Positions 17,128 through 25,681 of a stretch of DNA of 64,000 bases are shown piece after piece. A program made the translations under genes and the position numbers. How positions within the stretch are numbered: position 1 is the first letter of the stretch; each line of letters opens with the position of its first letter. This DNA comes from 2-02-FULL-62-17 sp046153355 (lineage in GTDB: Bacteria; Pseudomonadota; Gammaproteobacteria; Burkholderiales; SG8-39). The notes beneath the pieces were generated by a model. The model searched no databases and was not told the DNA's origin. It worked only from the letters and a program-made list of their open reading frames with translations. The DNA lies in assembly GCA_046153355.1 (NCBI GenBank), contig JBJXEY010000163.1, positions 7,994-71,993 of the forward strand. Direction: 5' to 3'.

Positions 17128-17553
17128 TTAATCGTTTACAACCGGCAAACCCGCCTGGCGCCACGCTGCCAGGCCGCCGCTCAAGCTAACCGCATTTTCG
17201 TAACCCAGGCCGCGAAGCTTATTGGTCACCGAGCCGGCATCACGCCCCTGTTCGCAATAGACAATCAAAGATTTTTGCTTATTCTTGAGGAGCCCCTGGG
17301 CTTGCGACTCTATCTGCGCTTCGGGCACATTGCGGGCATTCAAAATGTGGCCCTTGGCGAACTCCTCGGCGTTGCGAATATCGATCACAACCGCGTCCTT
17401 TTGGTTCATCAACTGCGTCGCCTCTAGGGTGCTGACCAACGGACCGGAACCACCGCGACGCAACATCGGCCACAACAACATGCCACCGCTCAAAATCGCG
17501 ATCAATACCAAATAGATGTTGTCCTGGACAAATTTCCAGATATCGACACTCAT
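17128..17553 (-). CDS. Membrane-anchored rhodanese-like sulfurtransferase
   Basis: 141 residues: an N-terminal membrane helix (about 12-30) and a single rhodanese domain with the CEQGRD active-site loop (catalytic Cys in YCEQGRDAG). It transfers sulfane sulfur, probably in the handling of sulfide or persulfide. ATG 17553 overlaps the stop of the ArsR gene by 4 bases (ATGA), so the two are coupled. This points to a persulfide-responsive operon. Confidence 0.88.
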   Translation of the reverse strand: MSVDIWKFVQDNIYLVLIAILSGGMLLWPMLRRGGSGPLVSTLEATQLMNQKDAVVIDIRNAEEFAKGHILNARNVPEAQIESQAQGLLKNKQKSLIVYCEQGRDAGSVTNKLRGLGYENAVSLSGGLAAWRQAGLPVVND

Positions 17554-17882
17554 TGTTCTGCCTCGATTCCGCAAAAGACTTGGCGCATCATGGAAATCAA
17601 TTGCAAGGTCCGTTTGTCGCTAACGGCGTAGAAAACCCGATTGGCATCCTTGCGCGTGCGCAATATGCCTTTCTCCCTCAGGATAGCCAAGTGCTGCGAA
17701 ACGTTGCTCTGCGAAGTGCCGACAGCGTCCACGATATCCTGAACGTTGACCTCGTCGTCGCCCAGAACGCAAAGAATCTTCAGACGCAGCGGATGCGCGA
17801 TGGCTTTCATCGCGCGCGCCGCGAGTTCGATCTCTTCCTTGCGGCCAATTAGTTCGAAAATATCCTGGTGGAGCTGATTCAA
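17550..17882 (-). CDS. ArsR-family regulator of the BigR/SqrR/YgaV type
   Basis: Winged-helix repressor, 110 residues from a TTG at 17882. Core: KAIAHPLRLKILCVLGDDE, recognition helix TSQSNVSQHLAILRE and the wing RTRKDANRVFYAVSD. Two cysteines, C38 (KILC) and C104 (VFCG), are 66 residues apart, as are the persulfide-sensing pairs of BigR (C42/C108) and SqrR (C41/C107); no arsenic or zinc motif is seen. An ATG at 18038 would start upstream of the TATAAT and palindrome at 17898-17918, which look like its own promoter, so that longer form is unlikely. Coupled to the rhodanese gene. Confidence 0.8.
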   Translation of the reverse strand: MNQLHQDIFELIGRKEEIELAARAMKAIAHPLRLKILCVLGDDEVNVQDIVDAVGTSQSNVSQHLAILREKGILRTRKDANRVFYAVSDKRTLQLISMMRQVFCGIEAEQ

Positions 17883-17897
17883 GCTGGTCTCGAAGCG

Positions 17898-17918
17898 AAT
17901 ATCTAATCGGATATTATA
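17898..17918 (-). promoter_or_regulatory. -10 box and operator palindrome of the arsR-rhodanese operon
   Basis: On the minus strand TATAAT (17918-17913) overlaps the perfect palindrome AATATC-N6-GATATT (17915-17898). ArsR-family repressors of the BigR group bind AT-rich palindromes over their own -10 region, so autoregulation is likely. No clear -35 box is seen. Confidence 0.6.
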
Positions 17919-18092
17919 GAGGACGCTTAGCTCGCGGGCGGCGCTGCGATAGCAGAATCGTGCCTTAAAGAAAGACCGATTGATCCCCGTCACGTGGAGT
18001 CGCGCGATTACATTTCCACTAAAATGGCGGGCATGCAAGGCCGCCTAGCGTGCTTTCCCCGTGTTTTCCTAGTCCAAGAATGGAATGTAATC

Positions 18093-18845
18093 ATGTATAA
18101 GCTTGTGCTCCTGCGCCACGGCGAGTCGGCGTGGAACAAATCCAACCAATTCACCGGCTGGACTGATGTTGACCTAACCGACCACGGCCGCGAGGAAGCG
18201 CGGCGGGCGGGACAACTGCTCGCATCGTCCGGATTCGATTTCGATCTCGCCCATACTTCGGTGCTCAAGCGGGCAATTCGCACTTTGTGGATAACGCTTG
18301 ATGCCATGGATCGCATGTGGATTCCTGTTTATCCGTCATGGCGTTTGAACGAGCGCCACTACGGGGCGCTACAGGGTCTTGATAAAGCCGAAACTGCGGC
18401 AAAGTTCGGCGAAGATCAAGTAAGGCGCTGGCGTCGAAGCTACGCTATTCCCCCGGAAAAACTCACCGCCAACGATCCGCGCAGCCCCTTGTCCGACCCT
18501 CGCTACGCGATGTTGAAACAAGGCGAGGTGCCGCTAACTGAATGCCTAAAAGACACCGTGGCTCGCCTAGTCCCGCACTGGGAGCAGGTCATCGCTCCCG
18601 ATGTGCTAGCTGGCAAGCGAGTGCTGATAGTCGCGCACGGCAATTCGCTTCGTGCGCTGGTGAAGTATTTGGAGAATATTTCCGAGGAAAAAATCATCGA
18701 TTTGGATATTCCCACGGCACGTCCATTGGTCTACGAACTGGATGCAAAGCTTGTGCCCTTGCGTCCGCACTATTACCTTGGCGATGCCGCCGAAATCGAG
18801 GCGGCAAGAGCGGCAGTCGCCAATCAAGGCAAGGCCCGCGTTTGA
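18093..18845 (+). CDS. gpmA: 2,3-bisphosphoglycerate-dependent phosphoglycerate mutase
   Basis: Glycolytic enzyme interconverting 3- and 2-phosphoglycerate. 250 residues from ATG 18093 (MYKLVLLRHGESAWN); upstream in-frame codons do not match the family. Catalytic RHGE at 8-11, FTGWTDVDLT, NERHYGALQG, and the second histidine in VAHGNSLRALVK. Followed with a 4-base overlap by the EnvC-like gene. Confidence 0.96.
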   Translation: MYKLVLLRHGESAWNKSNQFTGWTDVDLTDHGREEARRAGQLLASSGFDFDLAHTSVLKRAIRTLWITLDAMDRMWIPVYPSWRLNERHYGALQGLDKAETAAKFGEDQVRRWRRSYAIPPEKLTANDPRSPLSDPRYAMLKQGEVPLTECLKDTVARLVPHWEQVIAPDVLAGKRVLIVAHGNSLRALVKYLENISEEKIIDLDIPTARPLVYELDAKLVPLRPHYYLGDAAEIEAARAAVANQGKARV

Positions 18846-20017
18846 ATTGGCGGACGTCTATCGTCCGATCGATACTGCTCGCCAGCGTTTTTATCTCCTG
18901 GCAAGCCGCTTGTGCCGAACCCAAGGAGCTCAACGCGCTTCGTGCGCGCCTCGAGGCAATGCGCGCCGCCATTGCCAATGCCGAGGACGCTAAAGGCGAG
19001 GCGCGCGAAGAATTACGCGACTCGGAGATGTCGATTTCCCATGCCAACCGAGAGCTTCGCGAGCTCGGTCGAAAACGCGATTTGGCGCGAGCCGAATTGC
19101 GCACCCTTGTCGCACGAAAATCCGCGATTGAGGTCGCGCTTGCCCAGAAAGAGCGCGAAATTGGCACTTTTTTGGCCGCCACCTACCGGCAGGGCGCTCC
19201 CAGCCACATACGCATGCTGCTATCCGGAGACGATCCCAATCGCGCAGCGCGAAATATGCACTATGTCGCGCAACTGGTTCGCGCCCAGACGGGCCTATTG
19301 GAGACTATGCGCGATGAATTGGCCAAGCTTCGCGAAGTCGAGACGGAAAGGGTCGCGAATAACCAACAAATCGCCCAGATCGAGGCCTCGCAACAAAGCC
19401 AGCGTGCGCAGTTGCTGGCGCAGCAGGCAGAACGACGCAAAGTCCTCAATAAGCTATCGGCGCAACTTCGCGCTCAGCAGCGCGAGGTGAAGGGCCTCGA
19501 ACGCGACCAGATTCGCTTGAGCCAATTGGTGGAGGAGATCGCCAAGGTCGTCGCCGCAAAGCCCACCCAAAGCCAATCCATCCCCGCTAAACCAGCAGTA
19601 GCGGGCAGCGTGGATAACTTTTTTGCCAATTTGAAGGGGCGGCTTAGTGCGCCGCTTCGTGGGGTACTGGTGCATCGTTTTGGCGCGACTCGTCCAGACG
19701 GCGGGCCGAGCTGGAAGGGGCTTTTTTTCCGCGCTGCGGCAGGCGTGGAAATTCGCGCGGTTGCGCCGGGTCGGGTTGTTTTTGCCGATTGGATGCGCGG
19801 TTTTGGCAATCTGCTTATTGTGGATCATGGTGGGAGCTATCTGTCTATCTACGGCAATAACGAGTCACTGTTGCGCGCGGTCGGCGACACAGTCGGGGCC
19901 GGCGACTCCGTTGCCACGGTCGGCGCTAGTGGGGGCGGCGAGGATTCGGGGTTATACTTTGAATTACGGCACGAAGGTAAGGCTTTCGACCCGGAAAAAT
20001 GGCTTTTGCGCCGCTAA
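18842..20017 (+). CDS. envC: EnvC-like murein hydrolase activator (degenerate LytM/M23)
   Basis: 391 residues: signal peptide (about 1-25), long coiled coil (about 28-225, E/R/Q-rich) and a C-terminal LytM domain (about 265-390). The domain lacks metalloprotease zinc ligands: the usual HLH is replaced by LYFELRHEG and the YxH motif by SIYGNN, as in EnvC, which activates amidases instead of cutting peptidoglycan. FtsEX (encoded at 1.6-3.1 kb) is the known partner. A TTG at 18842 overlapping the gpmA stop (TTGA) is chosen because the signal peptide follows at once. Confidence 0.85.
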   Translation: MNWRTSIVRSILLASVFISWQAACAEPKELNALRARLEAMRAAIANAEDAKGEAREELRDSEMSISHANRELRELGRKRDLARAELRTLVARKSAIEVALAQKEREIGTFLAATYRQGAPSHIRMLLSGDDPNRAARNMHYVAQLVRAQTGLLETMRDELAKLREVETERVANNQQIAQIEASQQSQRAQLLAQQAERRKVLNKLSAQLRAQQREVKGLERDQIRLSQLVEEIAKVVAAKPTQSQSIPAKPAVAGSVDNFFANLKGRLSAPLRGVLVHRFGATRPDGGPSWKGLFFRAAAGVEIRAVAPGRVVFADWMRGFGNLLIVDHGGSYLSIYGNNESLLRAVGDTVGAGDSVATVGASGGGEDSGLYFELRHEGKAFDPEKWLLRR

Positions 20018-20097
20018 GCGAAAGAACGTTATCTCGGTACAGGTCTGTCGAGCCGGATAGTCAAATTTGGCAGCCCGCAACGCGACAATAGAACGCC

Positions 20098-21528
20098 ATG
20101 CGTGGACAAGGAGCATTGGGAATGGGCACAAAAATCAAACAGGCAAGCCTCGTTGCGGTGGGCATATTGGCTGGCGTCCTGCTTAGCTTAAATTTTTCGG
20201 CGGTCGCGCAGCGCGAAAGCGGACGATTCCCCCTGCCTGTCGATGAGCTGCGAACCTTTGCCGAGGTGTTTGGCGCGATTAAAGCGGGCTATGTCGAACC
20301 TGTCGAAGACAAAAAACTCATCAATGAAGCGATCAACGGCATGCTCTCGGGCCTCGACCCGCATTCGTCCTACCTCGACCAGGAAGCTTTTAAAGAACTT
20401 CAAGTTGGCACGCAAGGCGAGTTCGGCGGTCTTGGAATTGAAGTGGGCATGGAAGATGGTTTTGTCAAAGTGGTGTCCCCCATTGAAGACACGCCGGCGT
20501 TTCGCGCCGGCCTGAAACCCGGGGATTTGATCATTCGCCTGGACGACACGCCGGTCAAAGGTATGTCGCTCAACGACGCAGTCAAGCGTATGCGCGGCAA
20601 ACCCAAAGCGCCCATCCGTATCACCATCGTCAGAAAAGGTGTGGAAAACCCATTTGAGGTAACCCTGATTCGCGACGTGATTCGGGTGCAAAGCGTCAAA
20701 TCCAAGCTAGTCGAACCGGGTTATGGCTGGGTACGGGTCTCGCAATTCCAAGAGCACACCGTCGAGACCATGGCCAAGCACATCACGGCGTTGTACAAAG
20801 ATGGCCCGCTTAAGGGATTGGTACTGGATTTGCGCAATGACCCGGGTGGTCTGCTGAATGGCGCGGTGGGTGTGTCTGCGGCATTTTTGCCCGCAAAATC
20901 TCTGGTGGTTTCCACCGACGGCCGGACCGAAGATGCGCGCCGCAAATTTATCGCCTCACCAGAAGACTACATTCGCGGTCGCGGCGACGATCTATTGCGT
21001 GGTCTGCCTGCGGGCGTAAAAAACGTGCCGATGGTTGTTCTGGTCAATGCGGGCTCTGCCTCCGCATCCGAAATAGTTGCCGGCGCTCTGCAAGATCACA
21101 AGCGCGCCACCATCATGGGCACGCAAACCTTCGGCAAAGGGTCAGTTCAGACCATCATGCCATTGGGCAATAGCACCGCGATCAAACTAACGACAGCGCG
21201 CTACTACACCCCCTCCGGCAGATCTATCCAAGCCAAGGGGATCGTGCCCGACGTGATTGTTGAAGACCCCACGGCGGGCAGCGTTCGCGTTCGCGAGGCC
21301 GATTTGGACAAACATCTATCGAACAATCAGGAGAAAGAATCGGCTGCGACCAAACAGCAGGCGCCGGCGAAGGCCGCCGACGATAAGCCTGCTGCACCGC
21401 TCGAGTTTGCCTCAGAGAAAGACTTCCAATTCCAGCAGGCAATGAATTTCCTGCAAGGCAGACCGGTGGCCGCGAGCCCGCAACCAGCCGGTGCGACCGA
21501 CTCGCCAAAACCCGGCGCGAATAAATAG
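20098..21528 (+). CDS. ctpA: Carboxy-terminal processing protease CtpA (S41)
   Basis: Periplasmic tail-specific protease. 476 residues: signal anchor (about 12-38), PDZ domain (about 105-180) and S41 catalytic domain with S322 in NAGSASASEIVAGALQ and K347 in FGKGSVQT; the 25-residue spacing matches the Ser/Lys dyad of Tsp. The tail is Ala/Pro/Lys-rich and of low complexity. It follows the EnvC-like gene, an order common in proteobacteria, and precedes moeB. Confidence 0.94.
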   Translation: MRGQGALGMGTKIKQASLVAVGILAGVLLSLNFSAVAQRESGRFPLPVDELRTFAEVFGAIKAGYVEPVEDKKLINEAINGMLSGLDPHSSYLDQEAFKELQVGTQGEFGGLGIEVGMEDGFVKVVSPIEDTPAFRAGLKPGDLIIRLDDTPVKGMSLNDAVKRMRGKPKAPIRITIVRKGVENPFEVTLIRDVIRVQSVKSKLVEPGYGWVRVSQFQEHTVETMAKHITALYKDGPLKGLVLDLRNDPGGLLNGAVGVSAAFLPAKSLVVSTDGRTEDARRKFIASPEDYIRGRGDDLLRGLPAGVKNVPMVVLVNAGSASASEIVAGALQDHKRATIMGTQTFGKGSVQTIMPLGNSTAIKLTTARYYTPSGRSIQAKGIVPDVIVEDPTAGSVRVREADLDKHLSNNQEKESAATKQQAPAKAADDKPAAPLEFASEKDFQFQQAMNFLQGRPVAASPQPAGATDSPKPGANK

Positions 21529-21579
21529 ACCGTTTTCAACCACCCGCGTCGAAGGGCGCCAAGCGCCACGGCTTTCAAC

Positions 21580-22329
21580 ATGAATGATGCGGAGCTGCTT
21601 CGCTATTCGCGACACATCCTACTTCCGGAGATTGGCGTGGAAGGTCAACAACGCCTTCTGGGATCAAGCGTACTAATAGTTGGTGCCGGTGGCTTGGGTT
21701 CTCCGGCTGCAATGTATCTCGCGGTGGCGGGAGTTGGTACCTTGACCATTGCCGACGGCGACAACGTGGATCTGACCAATTTGCAACGTCAGATTCTGCA
21801 TACCAGCGAGACGATCGGCACCGCCAAGGTCGATTCGGCGCGAAAAACGCTTGCGCGAATGAACCCAGAAACCAAGGTGGAAAGTATTGCTTGCAGGTTG
21901 GAAGGCGAACAGTTGGGCGATCAGGTTTCGCGAGCTGATGTTGTTCTTGATTGTTGCGACAATTTCGCCACCCGCCACGCGGTGAATCGCGCCTGCGTGC
22001 AATTCAACAAACCGCTGGTGTCGGGCGCCGGGGTGCGCTTTGATGGTCAAGTCACGGTCTTCGATTTACGACAAAAAGACAGCTCCTGCTACGAATGTCT
22101 ATTCCCCGAAGATGCGGAGCTTGAAGAAACGCGTTGCGCGGTGATGGGCGTGTTCGCGCCGCTCACCGGGATCATCGGCACCATTCAAGCCGCTGAGGCC
22201 CTCAAACTCATCGCCGGTATTGGTGAAGCGTTGTCTGGACGCCTGCTGCTATTTGACGCCTTGAAAATGGATTGGCGCACGGTGAGATTGAAAAAAGACC
22301 CCGGCTGCAAGGTCTGTGGAGGAAGGTAA
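21580..22329 (+). CDS. moeB: MoeB/ThiF-type adenylyltransferase
   Basis: E1-like enzyme that adenylates the C-terminus of a small sulfur carrier (MoaD or ThiS). 249 residues. ATP site GAGGLGSPAAMYL (36-48), DNVDLTNLQRQ, zinc-binding CYEC (about 170-173) and CKVC (about 244-247). The reactive cysteine lies in EETRCAVMGVFAPL. MoeB and ThiF cannot be separated from sequence alone; MoeB is the usual name at this locus. Confidence 0.85.
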   Translation: MNDAELLRYSRHILLPEIGVEGQQRLLGSSVLIVGAGGLGSPAAMYLAVAGVGTLTIADGDNVDLTNLQRQILHTSETIGTAKVDSARKTLARMNPETKVESIACRLEGEQLGDQVSRADVVLDCCDNFATRHAVNRACVQFNKPLVSGAGVRFDGQVTVFDLRQKDSSCYECLFPEDAELEETRCAVMGVFAPLTGIIGTIQAAEALKLIAGIGEALSGRLLLFDALKMDWRTVRLKKDPGCKVCGGR

Positions 22330-22368
22330 TCGCGGGAAATAGATTAGAACGCAGAAGTTCCCTATCGC

Positions 22369-22950
22369 TTAGAAAAGCATCCTTCCCTGTTTATCCCATG
22401 AATCAGTGGGCAAGCGCTTAAAGCCACTTTTCGCGAATTGCTGCCATCGCCCGATCACATAACAAAGTATCAAATTCGCACGCGCATTGGGTTCCGGTTC
22501 TTCATGACCTTGCGTCACTGCGACGCGCAAACATTGCTTGAAACTGGATTCAATACGGTCGTGCAGTTGATTGATGCGCGCCTGTAGCCGATGATCTTCG
22601 AGCACTAACGCATCACCAATCAAGACTCGCGTCATACCGGGGTTTTTCTCGGCGAATCCCAGCAACATGCCCACCAGCGCATGTAATTGCTTGATGCCGT
22701 TTTCCTCTTCCGCGGAAATCTTGTTGGAAACGCCGAAAATCGAATTTTCGATGAACTCAATTAGACCCTCGTACATCTGCGCCTTGCTGGCGAAATGGCG
22801 ATACAAAGCGGCTTCGGAAACCTCAAGTCTTGCCGCCAAAGAGGCCGTGGTGATGCGCTCGCCCTTGGGGTCCTCCAGCATCTGCGCCAAGAATTGCAGA
22901 ATTTGAATCTTTCGCTCGCCACGCTTGGGGCGTGGATTTTTTTCCGCCAT
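22369..22950 (-). CDS. slmA: Nucleoid occlusion factor SlmA
   Basis: TetR-family DNA-binding protein that blocks FtsZ assembly over the nucleoid. 193 residues. The helix-turn-helix ITTASLAARLEVSEAALYRH (33-52) and the SlmA-type N-terminus (RGERKIQILQFLAQMLE) identify it; general TetR repressors lack this start. Convergent with moeB and next to argB, its usual neighbour. Confidence 0.92.
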   Translation of the reverse strand: MAEKNPRPKRGERKIQILQFLAQMLEDPKGERITTASLAARLEVSEAALYRHFASKAQMYEGLIEFIENSIFGVSNKISAEEENGIKQLHALVGMLLGFAEKNPGMTRVLIGDALVLEDHRLQARINQLHDRIESSFKQCLRVAVTQGHEEPEPNARANLILCYVIGRWQQFAKSGFKRLPTDSWDKQGRMLF

Positions 22951-22977
22951 CTCGTCCTCCCGGTAATGCGACGCTTT

Positions 22978-23865
22978 TCACTTACCGCGAATAAGCGTGC
23001 CTACACCCTGATCGGTAAGAATCTCCAATAACACCGCATGCTCGACACGTCCATCGATGATGTGCACGCTTTTTACCCCTCCGCGCGCGGCATCCAAGGC
23101 CGATTCGATTTTCGGGAGCATCCCTCCGGATATGGTGCCATCGGCTGCCAATTCATCGATTTTCTTCGGTGTAAGACCGGTGAGTAGATTACCGTCCTTA
23201 TCCAACACGCCCGGCGTATTGGTAAGGACCACCAATTTCTCAGCCTTGAGGATTTCGGCGAGTTTCCCCGCTACCAAATCGGCGTTGATGTTGTAGGACT
23301 GGCCATCCTCGCCCACGCCAATCGGCGCGACCACGGGGATGAATCCGCCTTCTTCGAGGGTATTGATAACACCTGGGTCTATGGCAGAAATCTCGCCAAC
23401 CTGGCCGATGTCGCGGGCCTCCCCACCCTTGCCATCGGCAGGAATTAACATCTTCCTCGCCCGGATGAATGCCCCATCCTGACCGGTCAAGCCCACCGCG
23501 CGTCCCCCCGCCTGGTTGATCAGGGTGACGACTTCCTTATTCACTTGGCCGCCCAACACCATCTCGACCACGTCCATGGTTTCCGCGTCGGTAACGCGCA
23601 TGCCTTGCACGAACTCGCCTTTTTTACCAAGACGGGTGAGTAACTGTTCAATCTGCGGGCCGCCGCCATGCACCACCACCGGATTCATCCCCACCAATTT
23701 CAATAACACGATGTCATGGGCGAAACTGGCTTTTAGCTTCTCGTCGGTCATGGCGTTGCCACCATACTTCACCACGATGGTTTTTCCATGGAAACGGCGA
23801 ATGTAAGGGAGCGCTTCGGCGAGAACTTTGGCTTTTTGCGCAGGCAGGAGTGGTGTATCCGTCAT
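22978..23865 (-). CDS. argB: Acetylglutamate kinase
   Basis: Phosphorylates N-acetylglutamate in arginine synthesis. 295 residues. Motifs: VVKYGGNAM (32-40), VVHGGGPQIEQLL, and the C-terminal GGMLPKIESALDAARGGVKS. The short N-terminal helix found in arginine-inhibited enzymes is present (LPYIRRFHGKT). Ribosome binding site GGAAG before ATG 23865. Confidence 0.96.
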   Translation of the reverse strand: MTDTPLLPAQKAKVLAEALPYIRRFHGKTIVVKYGGNAMTDEKLKASFAHDIVLLKLVGMNPVVVHGGGPQIEQLLTRLGKKGEFVQGMRVTDAETMDVVEMVLGGQVNKEVVTLINQAGGRAVGLTGQDGAFIRARKMLIPADGKGGEARDIGQVGEISAIDPGVINTLEEGGFIPVVAPIGVGEDGQSYNINADLVAGKLAEILKAEKLVVLTNTPGVLDKDGNLLTGLTPKKIDELAADGTISGGMLPKIESALDAARGGVKSVHIIDGRVEHAVLLEILTDQGVGTLIRGK

Positions 23866-24007
23866 GATGTCTTCCTGGAGAAGACGCGATTGTACCCGCG
23901 AGAACCTGGCTGTCCTTGGTAGTCAGCCGCTTTTTGCGGGACCCCGCGCGGCGAAACTGTTTTTTACAAAACGAAGCTGGCGCGGCAGCGGGTGTTCGGC
24001 AAAACAA

Positions 24008-24035
24008 TGCCGGCGCCCTACTCCGGACGCCGGCA
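24008..24035 (-). terminator. Probable terminator of hsp20
   Basis: TGCCGGCG (24008-24015) and CGCCGGCA (24028-24035) form an 8-bp stem with a 12-base loop. On the minus strand it is followed by TTGTTTTG. It lies 17 bases after the hsp20 stop and before argB. Confidence 0.6.
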
Positions 24036-24051
24036 GGGTCCTGGTTACCGC

Positions 24052-24492
24052 TTACTGGATTGCAATTTGCCGCGTGGATGCGGTGGCTTTCTTTGGCAGT
24101 GTCAACGCCAAAACACCGTCCGAGAACTTCGCCTCCGCGCGCGCCGGGTCAATATCCTGGCCCAGACTGAAACTGCGCGCGAGCTTGCCGTAGTAACGCT
24201 CGGTATGCACAACCCGCTCGCCATCCTTGGCCGCGCCGTCTTTGATATCTCGCTGCGCACGAATTTCCGTTGCAATGGACACCGTATCGCCATCGATTTT
24301 TACCTCTATGTCTTCTTTCTTCGCGCCCGGCAAATCGGCGTGCACCGTGTAGGCATCCGCCTGCTCGGTAACGTCAAGGCGCATCCCACGAGCCGGCTCG
24401 GTGCGCTCGTAGCCCATGGGTTTGACAAAAAAACCGCGAAAAAAATCATCCATAAGATCCCCAACCGGTTCACGCCGAATAATTCCAACCAT
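24052..24492 (-). CDS. Small heat-shock protein Hsp20
   Basis: Alpha-crystallin chaperone that holds unfolded proteins. 146 residues from ATG 24492 (MVGIIRREPVG), preceded by AAGGAG. The alpha-crystallin domain (about 38-130) carries ADLPGAKKEDIEVKIDGD and the C-terminal GVLALTLPKK. The terminal IAI matches the IxI oligomerisation motif. A sigma-32 promoter lies upstream, so it belongs to the RpoH regulon. Confidence 0.93.
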   Translation of the reverse strand: MVGIIRREPVGDLMDDFFRGFFVKPMGYERTEPARGMRLDVTEQADAYTVHADLPGAKKEDIEVKIDGDTVSIATEIRAQRDIKDGAAKDGERVVHTERYYGKLARSFSLGQDIDPARAEAKFSDGVLALTLPKKATASTRQIAIQ

Positions 24493-24540
24493 GATATTTC
24501 TCCTTTGTTTATGTTGAAGGGCCTCTGCCCCATGCGTAAA

Positions 24541-24569
24541 TAGATTGGGCATGCGACGAAATTTTCAAG
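24541..24569 (-). promoter_or_regulatory. Sigma-32 promoter of hsp20
   Basis: On the minus strand CTTGAA (24569-24564), 14 bases, then CCCAATCTA (24549-24541). The sigma-32 consensus is CTTGAA with CCCCATnTA at 13-15 bases, so only one position differs. The start site would be near 24534, leaving a leader of about 40 bases. Confidence 0.8.
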
Positions 24570-24616
24570 TGCGGCCCAATACGCTTGCAACGACTGCCGC
24601 GACCCTATAGATTTCG

Positions 24617-25216
24617 TTGCCACACGCTGCGGCCAATGATCGGAAAACCCTTTTGACCCTAGCCATTGAAATCCAGAAGCATCGCCCCTATCTGTTGAAG
24701 TTCGCAATGCTGCAATTACGCGAACCTTCAGCCGCCGAAGATGCCGTGCAAGAGACGTTGCTCGCCGCGATTCAGGGCGCGCACAGTTTCGCCGGGCAAT
24801 CAGCCCTGCGCACTTGGCTGGTGGGCATTCTCAAGCACAAGATCATCGATCACCATCGCAGGCAAAGCCGTGAAGCGCCGCTTTCATCAGACACCGATGA
24901 TTTCTCCATTGAAGATCTGGACGACCTGTTCCAGGCCAATGGCCACTACGCCGAGCCCCCCGAGACCTGGGTGTCACCGGATAGCGCACTTTCGGAGAAG
25001 AAATTTTTCGAAGCACTGGAGCGTTGCATGTTGGGTCTGCCGGTCAAATGCGCTCGTGCCTTCATGATGCGCGAAGTCATGGGCATGGAGACGGGTGAGA
25101 TTTGTAAGGAACTAAAAATAACCTCGACCAACTGCTGGGTATTGCTGTATCGGGCGCGCATGTCGCTGCGTGCTTGTCTCGAGGCCGGGTGGTTCGCCGG
25201 ATCGAAGGCAGGCTAA
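24617..25216 (+). CDS. ECF-type RNA polymerase sigma factor
   Basis: About 199 residues from a TTG start. Region 2: HRPYLLKFAMLQLREPSAAEDAVQET and TWLVGILKHKIIDHHR; region 4 ends ALERCMLGLPVKCARAFM and a helix-turn-helix (ETGEICKELKITSTNCWVLL). The start is uncertain: no ribosome binding site is evident and a TTG at 24652 is an alternative. Followed by a small zinc-finger protein likely to be its anti-sigma factor. Divergent from hsp20. Confidence 0.85.
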   Translation: MPHAAANDRKTLLTLAIEIQKHRPYLLKFAMLQLREPSAAEDAVQETLLAAIQGAHSFAGQSALRTWLVGILKHKIIDHHRRQSREAPLSSDTDDFSIEDLDDLFQANGHYAEPPETWVSPDSALSEKKFFEALERCMLGLPVKCARAFMMREVMGMETGEICKELKITSTNCWVLLYRARMSLRACLEAGWFAGSKAG

Positions 25217-25272
25217 TGAACGCAAAAGATTTGATCGCGCGCCACACCCGATTAATCGAAGTGGATCGATAG

Positions 25273-25476
25273 ATGGCACTGCTTTTCTTAACCTGCAAAG
25301 AAGCGAGCCGCTTGCAATCCCAGGCCTTGGACCGGGATTTGCGTCTTGGCGAACGGCTGTCCCTTCGCTTTCACCTTGGTATTTGCGATGCCTGCACCAA
25401 GGTATCGCAACAAATGGCGTTTCTGCGCCGCGCCCTGCGCGTCTATCCAGGCCCCGATGACGACCACAAAGTCTGA
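25273..25476 (+). CDS. Soluble zinc-finger (zf-HC2) anti-sigma-like protein
   Basis: 67 residues with the anti-sigma zinc motif HLGICDAC (H-x3-C-x2-C, about 34-41). No membrane helix, so it would be a cytosolic anti-sigma factor for the ECF sigma just upstream. Its end overlaps the following gene by 20 bases. Confidence 0.75.
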   Translation: MALLFLTCKEASRLQSQALDRDLRLGERLSLRFHLGICDACTKVSQQMAFLRRALRVYPGPDDDHKV

Positions 25477-25681
25477 AGTTATTGAGGCAGCCTGCCCGCG
25501 CTGCGAGAAAACATTTTCCTGCGGCGCCAAGGCGGGAAATTGCTGGTGTCAAAGTCTCGCGACATTGGGCCGCGTGAGCCCCGAACCGACCAATTGTTAC
25601 TGCCGCGTTTGCCTCGAAGCCCTACTTGACACGCAGGCAACTAGAAAAGATGCGATAGCCATCGACACTCAGAGCACATAA
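25457..25681 (+). CDS. Cysteine-rich CWC family protein
   Basis: 74 residues starting at ATG 25457 inside the end of the zf-HC2 gene. Contains CPRCEKTFSCGAKAGNCWCQ and a second pair CYCRVC, the pattern of the cysteine-rich CWC family, probably metal binding. Function unknown. Its end overlaps the convergent hslU by 13 bases. Translational coupling suggests it belongs to the sigma/anti-sigma group. Confidence 0.7.
   Translation: MTTTKSEVIEAACPRCEKTFSCGAKAGNCWCQSLATLGRVSPEPTNCYCRVCLEALLDTQATRKDAIAIDTQST

Noticed and set aside
18542..18841. Extension of the EnvC-like protein into gpmA
   Set aside because: The 100 extra residues are gpmA read in another frame; a signal peptide begins right at TTG 18842.
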